From Planctomycetaceae bacterium (GTDB taxonomy: Bacteria; Planctomycetota; UBA1135; GCA-002686595): a DNA stretch of 64,000 bases. The notes under the pieces were generated by a model. The model was not told where the DNA came from. It was given only the letters and a program-made list of their open reading frames with translations, and searched no databases. Position 1 is the first letter of the stretch. Each line of letters opens with the position of its first letter. The position numbers and the translations under genes are program-made. Shown piece by piece: positions 8,941 to 17,605 of the stretch. Where the stretch lies: the NCBI GenBank assembly GCA_016125265.1, contig WGMC01000013.1:62001-126000 (forward strand), in the 5' to 3' direction.

Positions 8941-9269
8941 GGGCCGTTGGATCCTGACCCGGGGGCCGCGCGGCCGGCCGGGAAGAAGAAGCTGGGGTGT
9001 AGGTGCGAAGTCGGTCGGGTCGCCGCGGACGGTAGCGTCACTCCGACGCGGCACTCCGCAGTGTCAGTGCGCAGCGTCGCTCGGGCGTTGCCGCGGGGGT
9101 CGTGGGTGCCGCTTGGGGCGTCCAGGGGAACGCCTGCAAATGGGTACCGGACCCGCGCGCGACGGGTCCGTCGGCGGGAAAGGGCGTAGACAGTAGCGGC
9201 CCAAGCGCCGTCGGGCAAGGGCCGAGGACGCCGCCGAGGGCCGACTTTGCGAAGCCCCCGCTCGCGGCC
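8941..9269. other. Intergenic region upstream of rplM
   Basis: 329 bases between the rplM start and the stop of the membrane-protein gene ending at 9270. No gene is supported. It must hold the promoter and leader of the rplM-rpsI operon on the minus strand, including two adjacent hairpins described separately. Confidence 0.5.
9035..9070 (-). promoter_or_regulatory. Twin hairpins in the putative rplM leader
   Basis: GCGTC(ACTCC)GACGC at 9035-9049 and GCACT(10 nt)AGTGC at 9051-9070 form two back-to-back perfect 5-bp stems about 95-130 bases upstream of the rplM start. Ribosomal protein operons are often controlled by structured leaders bound by one of their products. Here the role is inferred from position only. 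Confidence 0.3.
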
Positions 9270-11102
9270 TCACGGAAAAGGGTAGAGCCGCAGCCAGCGG
9301 GGCGCCCCGTCCGGCCCGGGTTCGAGGCCCCCGACCAGCACCCCGACCCCCTGGGGCAGCCCGCCGACGAGCCAGCCTGGGAAGCGGCGCAGCACGAGCG
9401 CCTCGGCGGCCGCGTCGGACCCCGGCGGGTCCCCAAGCGGACCCCGCGCGCTCGCAGTGCCCCCTGCCGCCAGGGCTGCCAAGTCGGGCGGCGGAGGGGC
9501 GCCGCGTTGCCACGTCCAAGGGCCGTACCACGCGCCGGCCGGCGCGCGCCAGAAGGCGCCCGTCAGGTCGCCGAGCGGGTTGCGCTCCCCCGCCAGGTCG
9601 GCGGTGCCGGCCAAGTAGGCGGTGCCTGGTGGCACGGCGGCGAACGCGCAGAACTCCAGCACCCCGGCCGGGTCGACCGCGCGCCAGCGGGCCCGCGCCG
9701 CCCCCGGCGCCGGGCGGGCGACGAACCGCAGGTCGGCGTCCGCGGGCCGGACCTCGAGGCGCAGCACGTCGGCGTCTTCGGGGTCCAGGGTGCCCCGCTC
9801 CGCCAATAGTGCCAGGCCGTCCGCGCCCTGCAAGTCGAGCGCGCGCACCCGATTCCCGCCCGGCTCCGGCGTCGCCAACGGACCGAGCAACAGGGCCGCC
9901 GCACCCGAGCCCAACACCACCGCGGCAACGGGGACGAGGGGCCCGCCGCGCGACGAACGGCCGCCGCGCGACGTACGACCGTCCCGCACGAGCGCCCAAA
10001 GCCCCACCGCCGCCGCAAAACCCGCCAGGAGGAGCGCCGCGGCGGCGGGCCCGGGGCGGCGCTGCTCGGGCGCCGGCCGCGGCCGCGCCGTCAACCCGCG
10101 CGGCAAGTTGCGCCAGGGATCGCGGCTTCCGGCGGATTCCCGCGCGCGCTGCTCCCACTGCACCCACTGCGCGTCGCCGCCGCCCTGCGCCGCGATCTCG
10201 GGCGGCGGCAGGAGCTGGCGGTCGAGATCGGAGCGGTACGGCAGGGGCACCTCCATACGCACGTTCTGTCCTGGGCCGAGATCCAACGCGAGTTCGGTGC
10301 TGCCCCCGCGTTGCAGGGTCAGCGTCACGCGGTCGAGCGGCCCGCGCAGCTCGAGCTCTGCCCAGTGCAATCGGTTCTCGGCCCGCGCCGCGGGCACGAG
10401 GCAAACCGCGGCGGCGAGCAGCGACGCATGCCGTGCCGCATGCCGCGGCGCACGCGGGGTCCCACGCCGCGGCGCACTGGCCGCGACCAGCAGCGCGGCG
10501 AGCACGAGCACGGGACCGAGCGCGTCCGCCAGCGCCGGCGACGCGGCAGACGACGCGACCTCCCACACCCAACCGAACGGCGAGACGCGAGCCAGACGCT
10601 CGAACGCCTCGCCCCACGCCGCGTACGACTCCCCCGCCGCCGTGCCCGGCCGACCGGCCCACAGCAGACTGGCGCGGAGCAGCGGCGGCGCGAGAAGCAG
10701 CCCGAACCACAGCGCCGCGTAGGTAACGAGCCTCGCGCGCGCGCGGGCCAGCTCGGCCGCCGCCGCGAGCGCCAACCAGCCCGCCACCAACGCCGCGCAC
10801 AAGGCGAGGTCGAGTCCGAGGGACACCGCGCGATCGAGCGCCAGTGCAAGCGCGAGCGGAGGCAGGAACAGGGCGACGAGGAGCGCCGCGCGCAGCAGGG
10901 CGCGTGCGTTGCCAACCGCCGCATCGGCAGCGTCCGCAGCGCGGCACGCGCGGGGCAGCGAAAGGAACACGGCGCCGACGCACCAGGTGTACGCCGCGAG
11001 GCGCACGCCCTCGAACGACGCGGAGAACTCTGGGACGAGATGCAGGGCGAGCGCTGGGGCGAGGGCCGCACACAGGCCGAAGCCCAGGACCCACGGACTC
11101 AC
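9270..11102 (-). CDS. Large membrane protein, ABC-2-permease-like N-terminal half
   Basis: 610 residues from a GTG at 11102 that overlaps the stop of the preceding gene as GTGA, so the two are translationally coupled. The N-terminal ~250 residues contain six hydrophobic segments; the stretch containing LARVSPFGWVWEVA just before a further helix resembles the ABC-2 transporter permease layout, but no ATPase gene is adjacent. A likely periplasmic region follows (about 265-350), another membrane segment pair near 355-415 (AAALLLAGFAAAVGLWAL and VAAVVLGSGAAALLLGPL), then a beta-rich C-terminal domain of about 190 residues. I do not recognise the family. Its coupling to the FtsQ/POTRA-like gene suggests a joint envelope function. 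Confidence 0.65.
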   Translation of the reverse strand: MSPWVLGFGLCAALAPALALHLVPEFSASFEGVRLAAYTWCVGAVFLSLPRACRAADAADAAVGNARALLRAALLVALFLPPLALALALDRAVSLGLDLALCAALVAGWLALAAAAELARARARLVTYAALWFGLLLAPPLLRASLLWAGRPGTAAGESYAAWGEAFERLARVSPFGWVWEVASSAASPALADALGPVLVLAALLVAASAPRRGTPRAPRHAARHASLLAAAVCLVPAARAENRLHWAELELRGPLDRVTLTLQRGGSTELALDLGPGQNVRMEVPLPYRSDLDRQLLPPPEIAAQGGGDAQWVQWEQRARESAGSRDPWRNLPRGLTARPRPAPEQRRPGPAAAALLLAGFAAAVGLWALVRDGRTSRGGRSSRGGPLVPVAAVVLGSGAAALLLGPLATPEPGGNRVRALDLQGADGLALLAERGTLDPEDADVLRLEVRPADADLRFVARPAPGAARARWRAVDPAGVLEFCAFAAVPPGTAYLAGTADLAGERNPLGDLTGAFWRAPAGAWYGPWTWQRGAPPPPDLAALAAGGTASARGPLGDPPGSDAAAEALVLRRFPGWLVGGLPQGVGVLVGGLEPGPDGAPRWLRLYPFP

Positions 11103-12142
11103 CGCACGCCGCTCCCACCGCGGCCGCCGACGCGCGCGGCGCCCTCCCGGCCCGACGCCAACGGGAGCGCGTCCACGCGATCCATCGGCTCGCTTCCGCC
11201 GGCGAGACCGGTGCGGAGTTCGAAACCGCCGCCGACCAGCGCCGGGACCTCGCCTGGCGCGAGCCGCAGGTCGATGGCGGCCGTGTCGAAACGCACGTCG
11301 AGGTGGCTCCAATCGGCTCCCGCGCCGCCCGCGTGCAGTCTCTCCAGCGCGTTCGCCACGTGCAGCCACTTGCGCGCGCTGGCGAGTTCGCCCGGCGGCG
11401 GGGGTTCCACCTCGGCGAGGATTCCGGGCGGCTCGCCGAACAACACCGCGCGTTGGCCCTCGAGGAGGAGCAAGACGCCGTCCGCCGGCGCCTGCCGCAG
11501 CTCGCGCGGCCGCACGTCGATCGCCATGCGCCCGAGCTGTTCGCGTTGGGCCGTGGGCAGCTCCAACCAGAACGAGAGCGCCACGTCGAGCGCGTCGAAG
11601 AGATGCGGCGCATCCAGGCGATCCCCGGGCGCAAAGGGCATCGCGTCGGCGGCGTCCACGAGGAGCGGCAGGTATCCGCTGTCGATCCAAGGCGGCGCGG
11701 ACCAGGCGCCGGCCAGCACCACCCCTTCGCCGTCCACCGGAAAAAACCGCGCGCCGGAGCGCACGCAGGCGACGGGTCGGCGCAGCTCGACGTCGAACTC
11801 CAGGCCGGCGGGCCACAGCACCCGCGCCGGCTCCACGCGGCGCACGAAACTCAAGCTGTAGAGCGAGGTCAGCGCGGCCTCGAGGGCCCCGCGGTCCGCC
11901 GGGTGCACGTCGCCTGCCTGGGCCAAGGTCTGCGCCAGGAGTTCCTCCCAACGCGGATCGCTCCAGGGCGGAGCGGCGACGAACGCGCTGCGGCCCAACT
12001 CGATGCGCTCGTACCCGGCCTGGGCTGCGCGCACACGCACCTCGCCGTGCAGCCAATAGGCGCCGGCGGCGAGCACCAGGATCGGCATCCAGAAGGGGAC
12101 TCGCCCCCGTCGGGAGGCCGTGGGCGCGCGTAGGTTCCCCAT
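11099..12142 (-). CDS. Bitopic membrane protein with POTRA/FtsQ-like region
   Basis: 347 residues from the ATG at 12142: a short basic N-terminus, one membrane helix (about residues 18-32) and a large extracytoplasmic domain. Residues ~60-125 look like a POTRA unit followed by a beta domain as in FtsQ/DivIB: ALTSLYSLSFVRRVEPARVL, then LEFDVELRRPVACV and FFPVDGEGVVL, which mirrors the family pattern ending in a value or initiator strand before the FtsQ domain. FtsQ links early and late divisome proteins, but many planctomycetes divide without FtsZ, so a true FtsQ role is uncertain. No division genes are adjacent. It is divergent from the helicase gene at 12303 and overlaps the next gene by 4 bases. 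Confidence 0.6.
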   Translation of the reverse strand: MGNLRAPTASRRGRVPFWMPILVLAAGAYWLHGEVRVRAAQAGYERIELGRSAFVAAPPWSDPRWEELLAQTLAQAGDVHPADRGALEAALTSLYSLSFVRRVEPARVLWPAGLEFDVELRRPVACVRSGARFFPVDGEGVVLAGAWSAPPWIDSGYLPLLVDAADAMPFAPGDRLDAPHLFDALDVALSFWLELPTAQREQLGRMAIDVRPRELRQAPADGVLLLLEGQRAVLFGEPPGILAEVEPPPPGELASARKWLHVANALERLHAGGAGADWSHLDVRFDTAAIDLRLAPGEVPALVGGGFELRTGLAGGSEPMDRVDALPLASGREGAARVGGRGGSGVR

Positions 12143-12302
12143 GGGAAGGGCCCAAGCTAGCAGGCGAGGGTCCCGCGGCCACCGCGGCGCGATGCGGCCG
12201 GGTCCAGGCCTAGGAACGGGCGGCGCGACGCGGGATCCGCCGCCCGCGCGCGGTGGAATCCCAAGGGGCCGCGCCACCCGCGGCTGCTACGCTCCCGCGC
12301 CG

Positions 12303-14810
12303 ATGGCATCCGATCCCAACGACCCCCGGCGCGCGCGCCGCGAACGCGACCCGAGGCCCGAGGGGGAGGCGGAACTGCCGTTTGGGGCCGTGGCCGGCGA
12401 GGACGGAACGATTGCGCCCCTGGGCGCGCCCGAGCAGCCTCTGGAACGCAGCGCGGCGCCGCGCCGCGAGCCCGCCGAGCCGGCAGAGTTCCCCGGGCGG
12501 CGGGAGCGGGAGCGACGCCCCGAGCGCCCCGAGCGCCCCGAGCGCGCCGAGCACACCGAGCGCGCCGAGCACACCGAGCGCGCCGAGCACACCGAGCACA
12601 CCGAGCGCGCCGAGCCCGCCGCGCGTTCGCGAGAAGAGCAGCGCTCCCGCGAGCCGCAGCGTGAACCCCGGCCCGAACCCCGGCCCGACACGAGCGCAGC
12701 GCCGCGCGCCCGGCGCGTCCAGCGCCGCGATGGCCCCCAAGCCCAGCCCCAGCCGACGCCCCGCGACGCTCCCCTCTTCGAACACAACGCGGCGGGCGCG
12801 CCGGTGTTCAAGGGGCTCGTGCTCTCGCTTTTCCAATGGCGCGCCGTCGAAGCGGTCATGGGCGGCAAGAACGTGCTCGTCAGTGCGCCGACGGGCTCGG
12901 GCAAGACGCTCGTCGCCGAGTTCGCGATCGCCGACGCGGTGCGCAACGGCCGCCGCGCGATCTACACGGCGCCGATCAAGGCCCTCAGCAACCAGAAGTT
13001 CCGCGACTTCAAGGGCGACGGCCTCGACGTCGGCTTGATGACCGGGGACGTCACGATCCACCCGACCGCGCAGGTGTTGATCATGACGACCGAGATCCTG
13101 CGCAACTCGATCCTGGAGGATCCCTCGTCGCTCTCGGACGTGGCCTACGTCGTCTTCGACGAGGTCCACTACATGGACGACTTGGAGCGCGGCACGGTTT
13201 GGGAGGAGAGCCTGATCTTCGCGCCTCCCGAGATCCGCTTCATCTGCCTCTCGGCGACGATCGCGAACCTCGACGAACTGGGCGCGTGGATCCAGGAGAT
13301 TCGCCACGCGGACCTCGAAATCGTGCGTTCCGAAAAACGCCCGGTGCCGCTGCGCCAACGCCTGTTCCACCCGGAACTCGGCTTCTTCGAGGCCAACCGG
13401 CTCGACTGGGCGCGCCGCAAGATGGCCGCGGACCTCGCCGACAAACCCAAACGCCCGCGCCGGCGGGACCGCGGCGACTTCGGCGCGCGCCGCGAGGAGC
13501 AGCGCCGCGAGGAGACACGCTCCATCCACGCGCTGCTCGACGGCCTGCAGGAGGACTCCCTGCTGCCCGCGCTCGTGTTCTGCTTCAGCCGCAAGGACTG
13601 CGAGCGCCTGGCCCTCGCCAACCAAAAGCGCGAGCTGCTCTCCGCAGAAGAGCGCCGCCGCATGGAGGTGCTGCAGACCGAACTGATCGACGCGTTCCAA
13701 CTCGACCGCGCGGAACTCGTCGGCGAGGTGTTCCAACTGGCGCGCCACGGCATTGGCTACCACCACGCGGGCATGTTGCCGCGCTACAAGGAGGTCGTCG
13801 AGCGCATGTTCACCTCGGGGCTGCTCAAGCTGCTGTTCACCTCCGAAACCTTTGCCGTGGGCATCAACATGCCCGCGCGCACGGCGGTGTTCTTCGGATT
13901 GAAGAAGTTCGACGGTGTGACCTTCGACTACCTGCGCACCCGCGACTACATGCAAATGGCCGGCCGCGCGGGCCGCCAGGGCATCGACACCGAGGGCATC
14001 GTGGTGGCGCGGCTCGAGCCCAAGGACCTCGCCGAAGCCCCGCTCGAGCGCCTGTTCCAGGGCAAACCAGAGCCCGTGGAAAGCCGCTTCCGCCTCTCGT
14101 ACTCGGCGATCTTGCACCTCGTCGAGCGCCTCGGCCGCGAACGCCTGTTCGAGGCCTGGGACAAGTCCTTTGCCCAGTTCCGCGGTCGCGAGGCCTCCAA
14201 GAAGGCCCGCGCGAAGGCGCGCCAGGAGCAGCGCAAGTTGCTGGAAGCGCACCTGGCACTGCTCCTCGATCTTGGACACCTCGAGCCGGGCGACGTGCTG
14301 ACCGCCAAGGGCCGCACCGCCCGGGCCGTCTACGGTTTCGAGCTGCAGATCAGCGAACTCCTGTGGCGCGGCGCGCTCGAAAACCTCGATCCGCTCTCGC
14401 TGGCCGTGCTGTTCGTCGGCTTGGTGCACGAGGAACGGCGCCGCGGCGAACCCGTGTACATCCCCCCGCGGCTCTACGGCGGCGTGCGCCGCCACGTCTC
14501 CCAGCTCCTGCTGCGACTGGTCTCGCGCGAAGCCGAGTTTGGCATTCCTACGCCGATGAAGCTGCCGGATTGGGGGCTGACGCCGGCCGTCGCCGAGTGG
14601 GCGCGGGGCGCCGCGTTCGAGGACTTGGAACGTGTCACCGACGCCACGCCCGGCGATCTCGTGCGCGCGTTCCGCATGGCGATCCAGTTGATGCGCCAAC
14701 TGCGCCGCGGACTCGACCCGGCATGGGACCTAGCCGACCGACTCGACGAGGCGATCCTCGCGCTCAACCGCGAAGAGGTCGACGCGCGTCGACAACTCGA
14801 ACTCGGCTGA
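12303..14810 (+). CDS. Ski2-like DExH RNA helicase (DSHCT type)
   Basis: 835 residues from the ATG at 12303. The first ~160 residues are low-complexity and charged, including a tandem E-R-A/E-H-T tract. The helicase core then starts: Walker A GSGKT at 198-202, DEVH at 286-289, LSATIAN as motif III, and QMAGRAGRQG as motif VI. The insertion after the first RecA domain (about 360-410) is Arg/Lys-rich. The C-terminal part (SAILHLVERLGRERLF onward) matches the DSHCT/Mtr4-like region of the Ski2 superfamily, which unwinds structured RNA ahead of degradation or processing. No exonuclease gene is adjacent. It is divergent from the FtsQ-like gene. Family certain, substrate unknown. Confidence 0.9.
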   Translation: MASDPNDPRRARRERDPRPEGEAELPFGAVAGEDGTIAPLGAPEQPLERSAAPRREPAEPAEFPGRRERERRPERPERPERAEHTERAEHTERAEHTEHTERAEPAARSREEQRSREPQREPRPEPRPDTSAAPRARRVQRRDGPQAQPQPTPRDAPLFEHNAAGAPVFKGLVLSLFQWRAVEAVMGGKNVLVSAPTGSGKTLVAEFAIADAVRNGRRAIYTAPIKALSNQKFRDFKGDGLDVGLMTGDVTIHPTAQVLIMTTEILRNSILEDPSSLSDVAYVVFDEVHYMDDLERGTVWEESLIFAPPEIRFICLSATIANLDELGAWIQEIRHADLEIVRSEKRPVPLRQRLFHPELGFFEANRLDWARRKMAADLADKPKRPRRRDRGDFGARREEQRREETRSIHALLDGLQEDSLLPALVFCFSRKDCERLALANQKRELLSAEERRRMEVLQTELIDAFQLDRAELVGEVFQLARHGIGYHHAGMLPRYKEVVERMFTSGLLKLLFTSETFAVGINMPARTAVFFGLKKFDGVTFDYLRTRDYMQMAGRAGRQGIDTEGIVVARLEPKDLAEAPLERLFQGKPEPVESRFRLSYSAILHLVERLGRERLFEAWDKSFAQFRGREASKKARAKARQEQRKLLEAHLALLLDLGHLEPGDVLTAKGRTARAVYGFELQISELLWRGALENLDPLSLAVLFVGLVHEERRRGEPVYIPPRLYGGVRRHVSQLLLRLVSREAEFGIPTPMKLPDWGLTPAVAEWARGAAFEDLERVTDATPGDLVRAFRMAIQLMRQLRRGLDPAWDLADRLDEAILALNREEVDARRQLELG
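12522..12620 (+). repeat. In-frame 9-bp tandem repeats (E-R-P / E-R-A / E-H-T)
   Basis: Eleven in-frame 9-base units, variants of GAGCGCGCC and GAGCACACC, encode ERP-ERP-ERA-EHT-ERA-EHT-ERA-EHT-EHT-ERA-EPA in the disordered N-terminus of the helicase. The near-identical DNA suggests expansion by slippage, so the copy number is likely variable between strains. Confidence 0.9.
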
Positions 14811-15414
14811 TACCGGGATCTGGTGGCGGCCGGGCGACGGCGCTCGGGGCGCCGCGGTGCCGGGAAATTGGGCAAACGAAGTGGTTGCCAGTCGCGCCAC
14901 GGGACCTAGAAGGCCCCGTGGGAACCGCTGCACCGTTGCGGTCCCGACCGAGCTCGTTATCCTTCTCGCATCCAGCGCTCGCCGTCGGGGCTCCAGCCAA
15001 CCGACGGACGACGTCGCCCGGGTGTGCGCTCCTTGGCCGGCCTTCCGGCGAATTTGCTCTTGAATCCCCCCGCGGGTCGGTGTCCGGACCGGCCCACGGG
15101 CTCCGGCGAGGCGCCCACGCCCCCGCCCGAGGCGTCCCGTCGGGCCAACCCCGCCTGCAAAGCGACGAGCGCCTCCCCCGAGCCCCCCACGGCCCGGCCG
15201 CGGGAGTCCTGACCAGGACCCCCACGTCCCCGCCGACAGCTCGGTTTCTCCGATCCGGCACCCGGGTTTCCACCGGGTACCCCTGTCGTCCCCAAACCGT
15301 TCCCCACGCCCACAGGGCGCTTGACCCCAACGCACCGGCCCGTCGATCCCCTTGGGGACGGGCAGGTTCGGGCAGGGTTCCTTGCGTGCCTCCCGGGCGT
15401 TGCCCAAAGAGCCC
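14811..15414. other. Intergenic region with no supported gene
   Basis: About 600 bases between two plus-strand genes. Apart from the hairpin just after the helicase stop I see no gene, RNA or repeat. Open frames on either strand here are compositional. The promoter of the hydrolase-like gene at 15415 must lie in the distal part. Confidence 0.4.
14838..14854 (+). terminator. G+C hairpin after the helicase gene
   Basis: CGGCGC(TCGGG)GCGCCG, a perfect 6-bp stem with a 5-base loop, 28 bases after the helicase stop codon. No T-tract follows, so intrinsic termination would be weak. Confidence 0.35.
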
Positions 15415-16305
15415 ATGCTGTTAGCCCTCGTCACCAGCGCAATCGCCGTCCTGGCTCCTTCGGGTCCGTCGTTCCAACCCGCGTCGACGGTCGAACCGGC
15501 TGGCCTTCCTGGGATGGCGCTGACGGTAGAAGAGGCTGGGCTGGGGATGGCGGCGCCGGGCGGCGAGACGAACGCCCAACGCGGCGGTCGCGGCGGCGCG
15601 ACCGCGCGGACCGAAGCGGACGGAACCGAAGCGGTGCGCATCACCGCCGACGACAAGGTGGTGCTGGCCGCCAGCTACTGGGCCCCCACCGCCCGCGGGG
15701 AACGCGCCCCCGGGGTGCTCCTGTTGCACGACGCCGGCGGCAGCCGCGCGGACTTCGGCGAGTTGGCCGAGCTGCTGCGCAAGCGCGGTTTTGCGGTGCT
15801 CTCGATGGACCTGCGCGGGCATGGTGACAGCGCGAACGAACGCCTGGACTTCGCGAAGTCCACCGACGACGAGAAGAAGACACTCTGGGCCCTCGCCACG
15901 CGGGACGTGCAAGCCGCCGCGACGTGGCTGCGCACGCGCCCGGAAGTGCACTCGACCAACCTCAACGTGATCGCGCTCGGCGCCGGCGCCGGGCTGGCCG
16001 CGCGCCAAGCGGGCCGGGACGAGAACGTGCGTTCCATCGTTTTGCTGCGCCCCTGCGCCGACCAACTGGGGCTCGACCTCTCCGCGGACCTGCGCGCGCT
16101 CGAAGGCCTGCCGACGTACATCGCGGCGCCCAGCGACGTGCGCGAGAAGGTCTCGACGCTGCTGGGCCCGCTCGAGAACAGCGAAGCCGTGCGCATCAAC
16201 TACGTGCGCGACCCGAAGGGCGAACTGCTCGACGAACGCCGCCTGCGCACGGGCATCGTCGACTGGGTCGGCGAGCAGGCCCTGCCGAAGCGCGGCCGAA
16301 GCTGA
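15415..16305 (+). CDS. Secreted alpha/beta-hydrolase-fold protein without canonical nucleophile
   Basis: 296 residues from the ATG at 15415, which gives a hydrophobic export signal (MLLALVTSAIAVLAP); the longer frame from 15352 would bury it. The fold is clear from the oxyanion region VLLLHDAGGSRADF and the DLRGHGDS strand-loop, as in dienelactone-hydrolase-like proteins. The nucleophile elbow, normally G-x-S-x-G, reads GAGAG at residues 189-193 (ALGAGAGLAAR), so the serine or cysteine is missing. Either the protein is not a hydrolase or it works by another mechanism. The C-terminal Asp/His region is short and no obvious catalytic His is visible. It stands alone, 181 bases before the SPFH operon. 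Confidence 0.75.
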   Translation: MLLALVTSAIAVLAPSGPSFQPASTVEPAGLPGMALTVEEAGLGMAAPGGETNAQRGGRGGATARTEADGTEAVRITADDKVVLAASYWAPTARGERAPGVLLLHDAGGSRADFGELAELLRKRGFAVLSMDLRGHGDSANERLDFAKSTDDEKKTLWALATRDVQAAATWLRTRPEVHSTNLNVIALGAGAGLAARQAGRDENVRSIVLLRPCADQLGLDLSADLRALEGLPTYIAAPSDVREKVSTLLGPLENSEAVRINYVRDPKGELLDERRLRTGIVDWVGEQALPKRGRS

Positions 16306-16417
16306 GAGACGGATCGGCACGGCCCAGGTCGATGGCCGCTCAGGTGCCGATCGGCCCATCGCCCGACGCCGCTGGAGCGCCAGAGCGCGGAATGACCTCG
16401 GCGGAGCCGCAGGGTTC

Positions 16418-16449
16418 GTCACCGGACGGTACCGTGACGCACCGGTGAC
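16418..16449. promoter_or_regulatory. Nested inverted repeat upstream of the SPFH operon
   Basis: GTCACCGG (16418-16425) and CCGGTGAC (16442-16449) are perfect 8-bp arms around an internal 10-bp palindrome ACGGTACCGT (16426-16435). It ends 37 bases before the ATG at 16487, where an operator or a 5' UTR hairpin could act. The role is inferred. Confidence 0.4.
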
Positions 16450-16486
16450 CCACGCGGGCTGCGGGTGGCGATAGGGTTCGTCCGTC

Positions 16487-17605
16487 ATGGACACGGACCA
16501 AAGCCACGCATCTCCCACGCCTGCAGCCAACGCTGCGCCCAACTCACGGCGCGCCACGCGCGCGCCCCACCGCCTCGCACCGATCGCCCGCTTCGCCGCC
16601 GCGCTGGTGGTTTCGGTCGGCCTGCTCTACGCACTCGCGCGCCACGCGAGCGGCGACAGCGGACTGAAACGCCTGGCGCCGAACCAGATGGGGCTCTTCG
16701 TCGACCACATCTCCGGCGAGGTGCGTGTGCTCGAGCGCTCGGGTTACCACCTGTACCTGCCTTGGTTGCAGGAGGTGCTCGTCTTCGACCGCGGCGCGCG
16801 CACGCTGCGGCTGGGGCCCGGCAGCAGCGATCCGGCGGCCGTGGACGTGCGCGCCCGGGACGGCTCGACGTTCGCGTTCACGGGCATCGAGTTCGTCGTG
16901 CGCCCGGACCCCGAGCGGCTGGACCAACTGGCCGCGGACTTTGGGCAGTCCTTCCAGGGGCCCACGCGGTTTGCGTCGAGCGCCGCGCGGGCGCTGCTGG
17001 CCGCGGAGTTCGGCCGCCTCGAGGCGCAGGAGGCCATGGACTCCCAGCGCCTGGCCACGGGCCGGGCCGCCGCGCGGGAGGCGCTGGCCGAGCGCCTGGC
17101 GAGCCGCGGCCTCCTCCTCGAGGAATTGACCACACCCAAGCCGCGGCTCGAACGCGAGGTCGAACGCGCCATCGACGAGCGCCGACTCGCCCAAGCCGAG
17201 TCGGACCGTATGCGGGTCGAACTCGACCGCGCCCTCGAACGGCGCCCGCGGCGCCTCGAGATCCTCGAGAGCGAACAGGAGCGCGACCGCATCGAACTCG
17301 AAGGCGAGTTCCGCCGCACGCTGCTCGACACCGAGACCAAGGGCAAACAGCGGGTGGCCCAGGCGCAGGACGCGGCACTGCTCCGCCAGGGCGAGGCCCA
17401 GCGCCGCGCGGACGACCTCGTCGCGCTGGCCAACGCCCTGGGCGAAGCGGCGGAACGCGATGCCACGCGCCTCGCCGCCGAGGCCGCCGCCTTCGAAGCC
17501 CGCGGCCCGCTGGCCGTGCGCGAGGCGCTCGTGGAAACCCTTGCGCGCACGCCGATCCGCATCTCGTTGACTCCGAACACGCCCGCCGCTGGAGGTGCGA
17601 AGTGA
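16487..17605 (+). CDS. SPFH/band-7 domain membrane protein (first of pair)
   Basis: 372 residues: a disordered N-terminus, one membrane helix (about 33-52, FAAALVVSVGLLYALA) and an SPFH domain opening LAPNQMGLFVDHISGEVRV and GYHLYLPWLQEVLVFDRGAR, the usual prohibitin/HflK pattern in which the domain converts a leading sequence to a lumen-facing beta face. From about residue 190 the protein is a long Glu/Arg/Ala-rich coiled coil, typical of the region by which SPFH subunits assemble into ring or cage complexes. It overlaps the next gene by GTGA and is followed by a third small gene. HflK/HflC pairs hold and regulate FtsH, but no ftsH is nearby, so the partner protease is unknown. Confidence 0.85.
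   Translation: MDTDQSHASPTPAANAAPNSRRATRAPHRLAPIARFAAALVVSVGLLYALARHASGDSGLKRLAPNQMGLFVDHISGEVRVLERSGYHLYLPWLQEVLVFDRGARTLRLGPGSSDPAAVDVRARDGSTFAFTGIEFVVRPDPERLDQLAADFGQSFQGPTRFASSAARALLAAEFGRLEAQEAMDSQRLATGRAAAREALAERLASRGLLLEELTTPKPRLEREVERAIDERRLAQAESDRMRVELDRALERRPRRLEILESEQERDRIELEGEFRRTLLDTETKGKQRVAQAQDAALLRQGEAQRRADDLVALANALGEAAERDATRLAAEAAAFEARGPLAVREALVETLARTPIRISLTPNTPAAGGAK

Noticed and set aside
9064-11634. Alternative minus-strand frame of 856 residues
   Set aside because: Arg/Ala-rich without membrane helices; the frame with hydrophobic segments and the GTGA junction is the real one.
12210-14699. 829-residue minus-strand open frame
   Set aside because: Antisense of the helicase; no domain.
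14811-15414. Small gene or tRNA in the 600-base gap
   Set aside because: No frame with sensible composition, no cloverleaf or T-loop signature.
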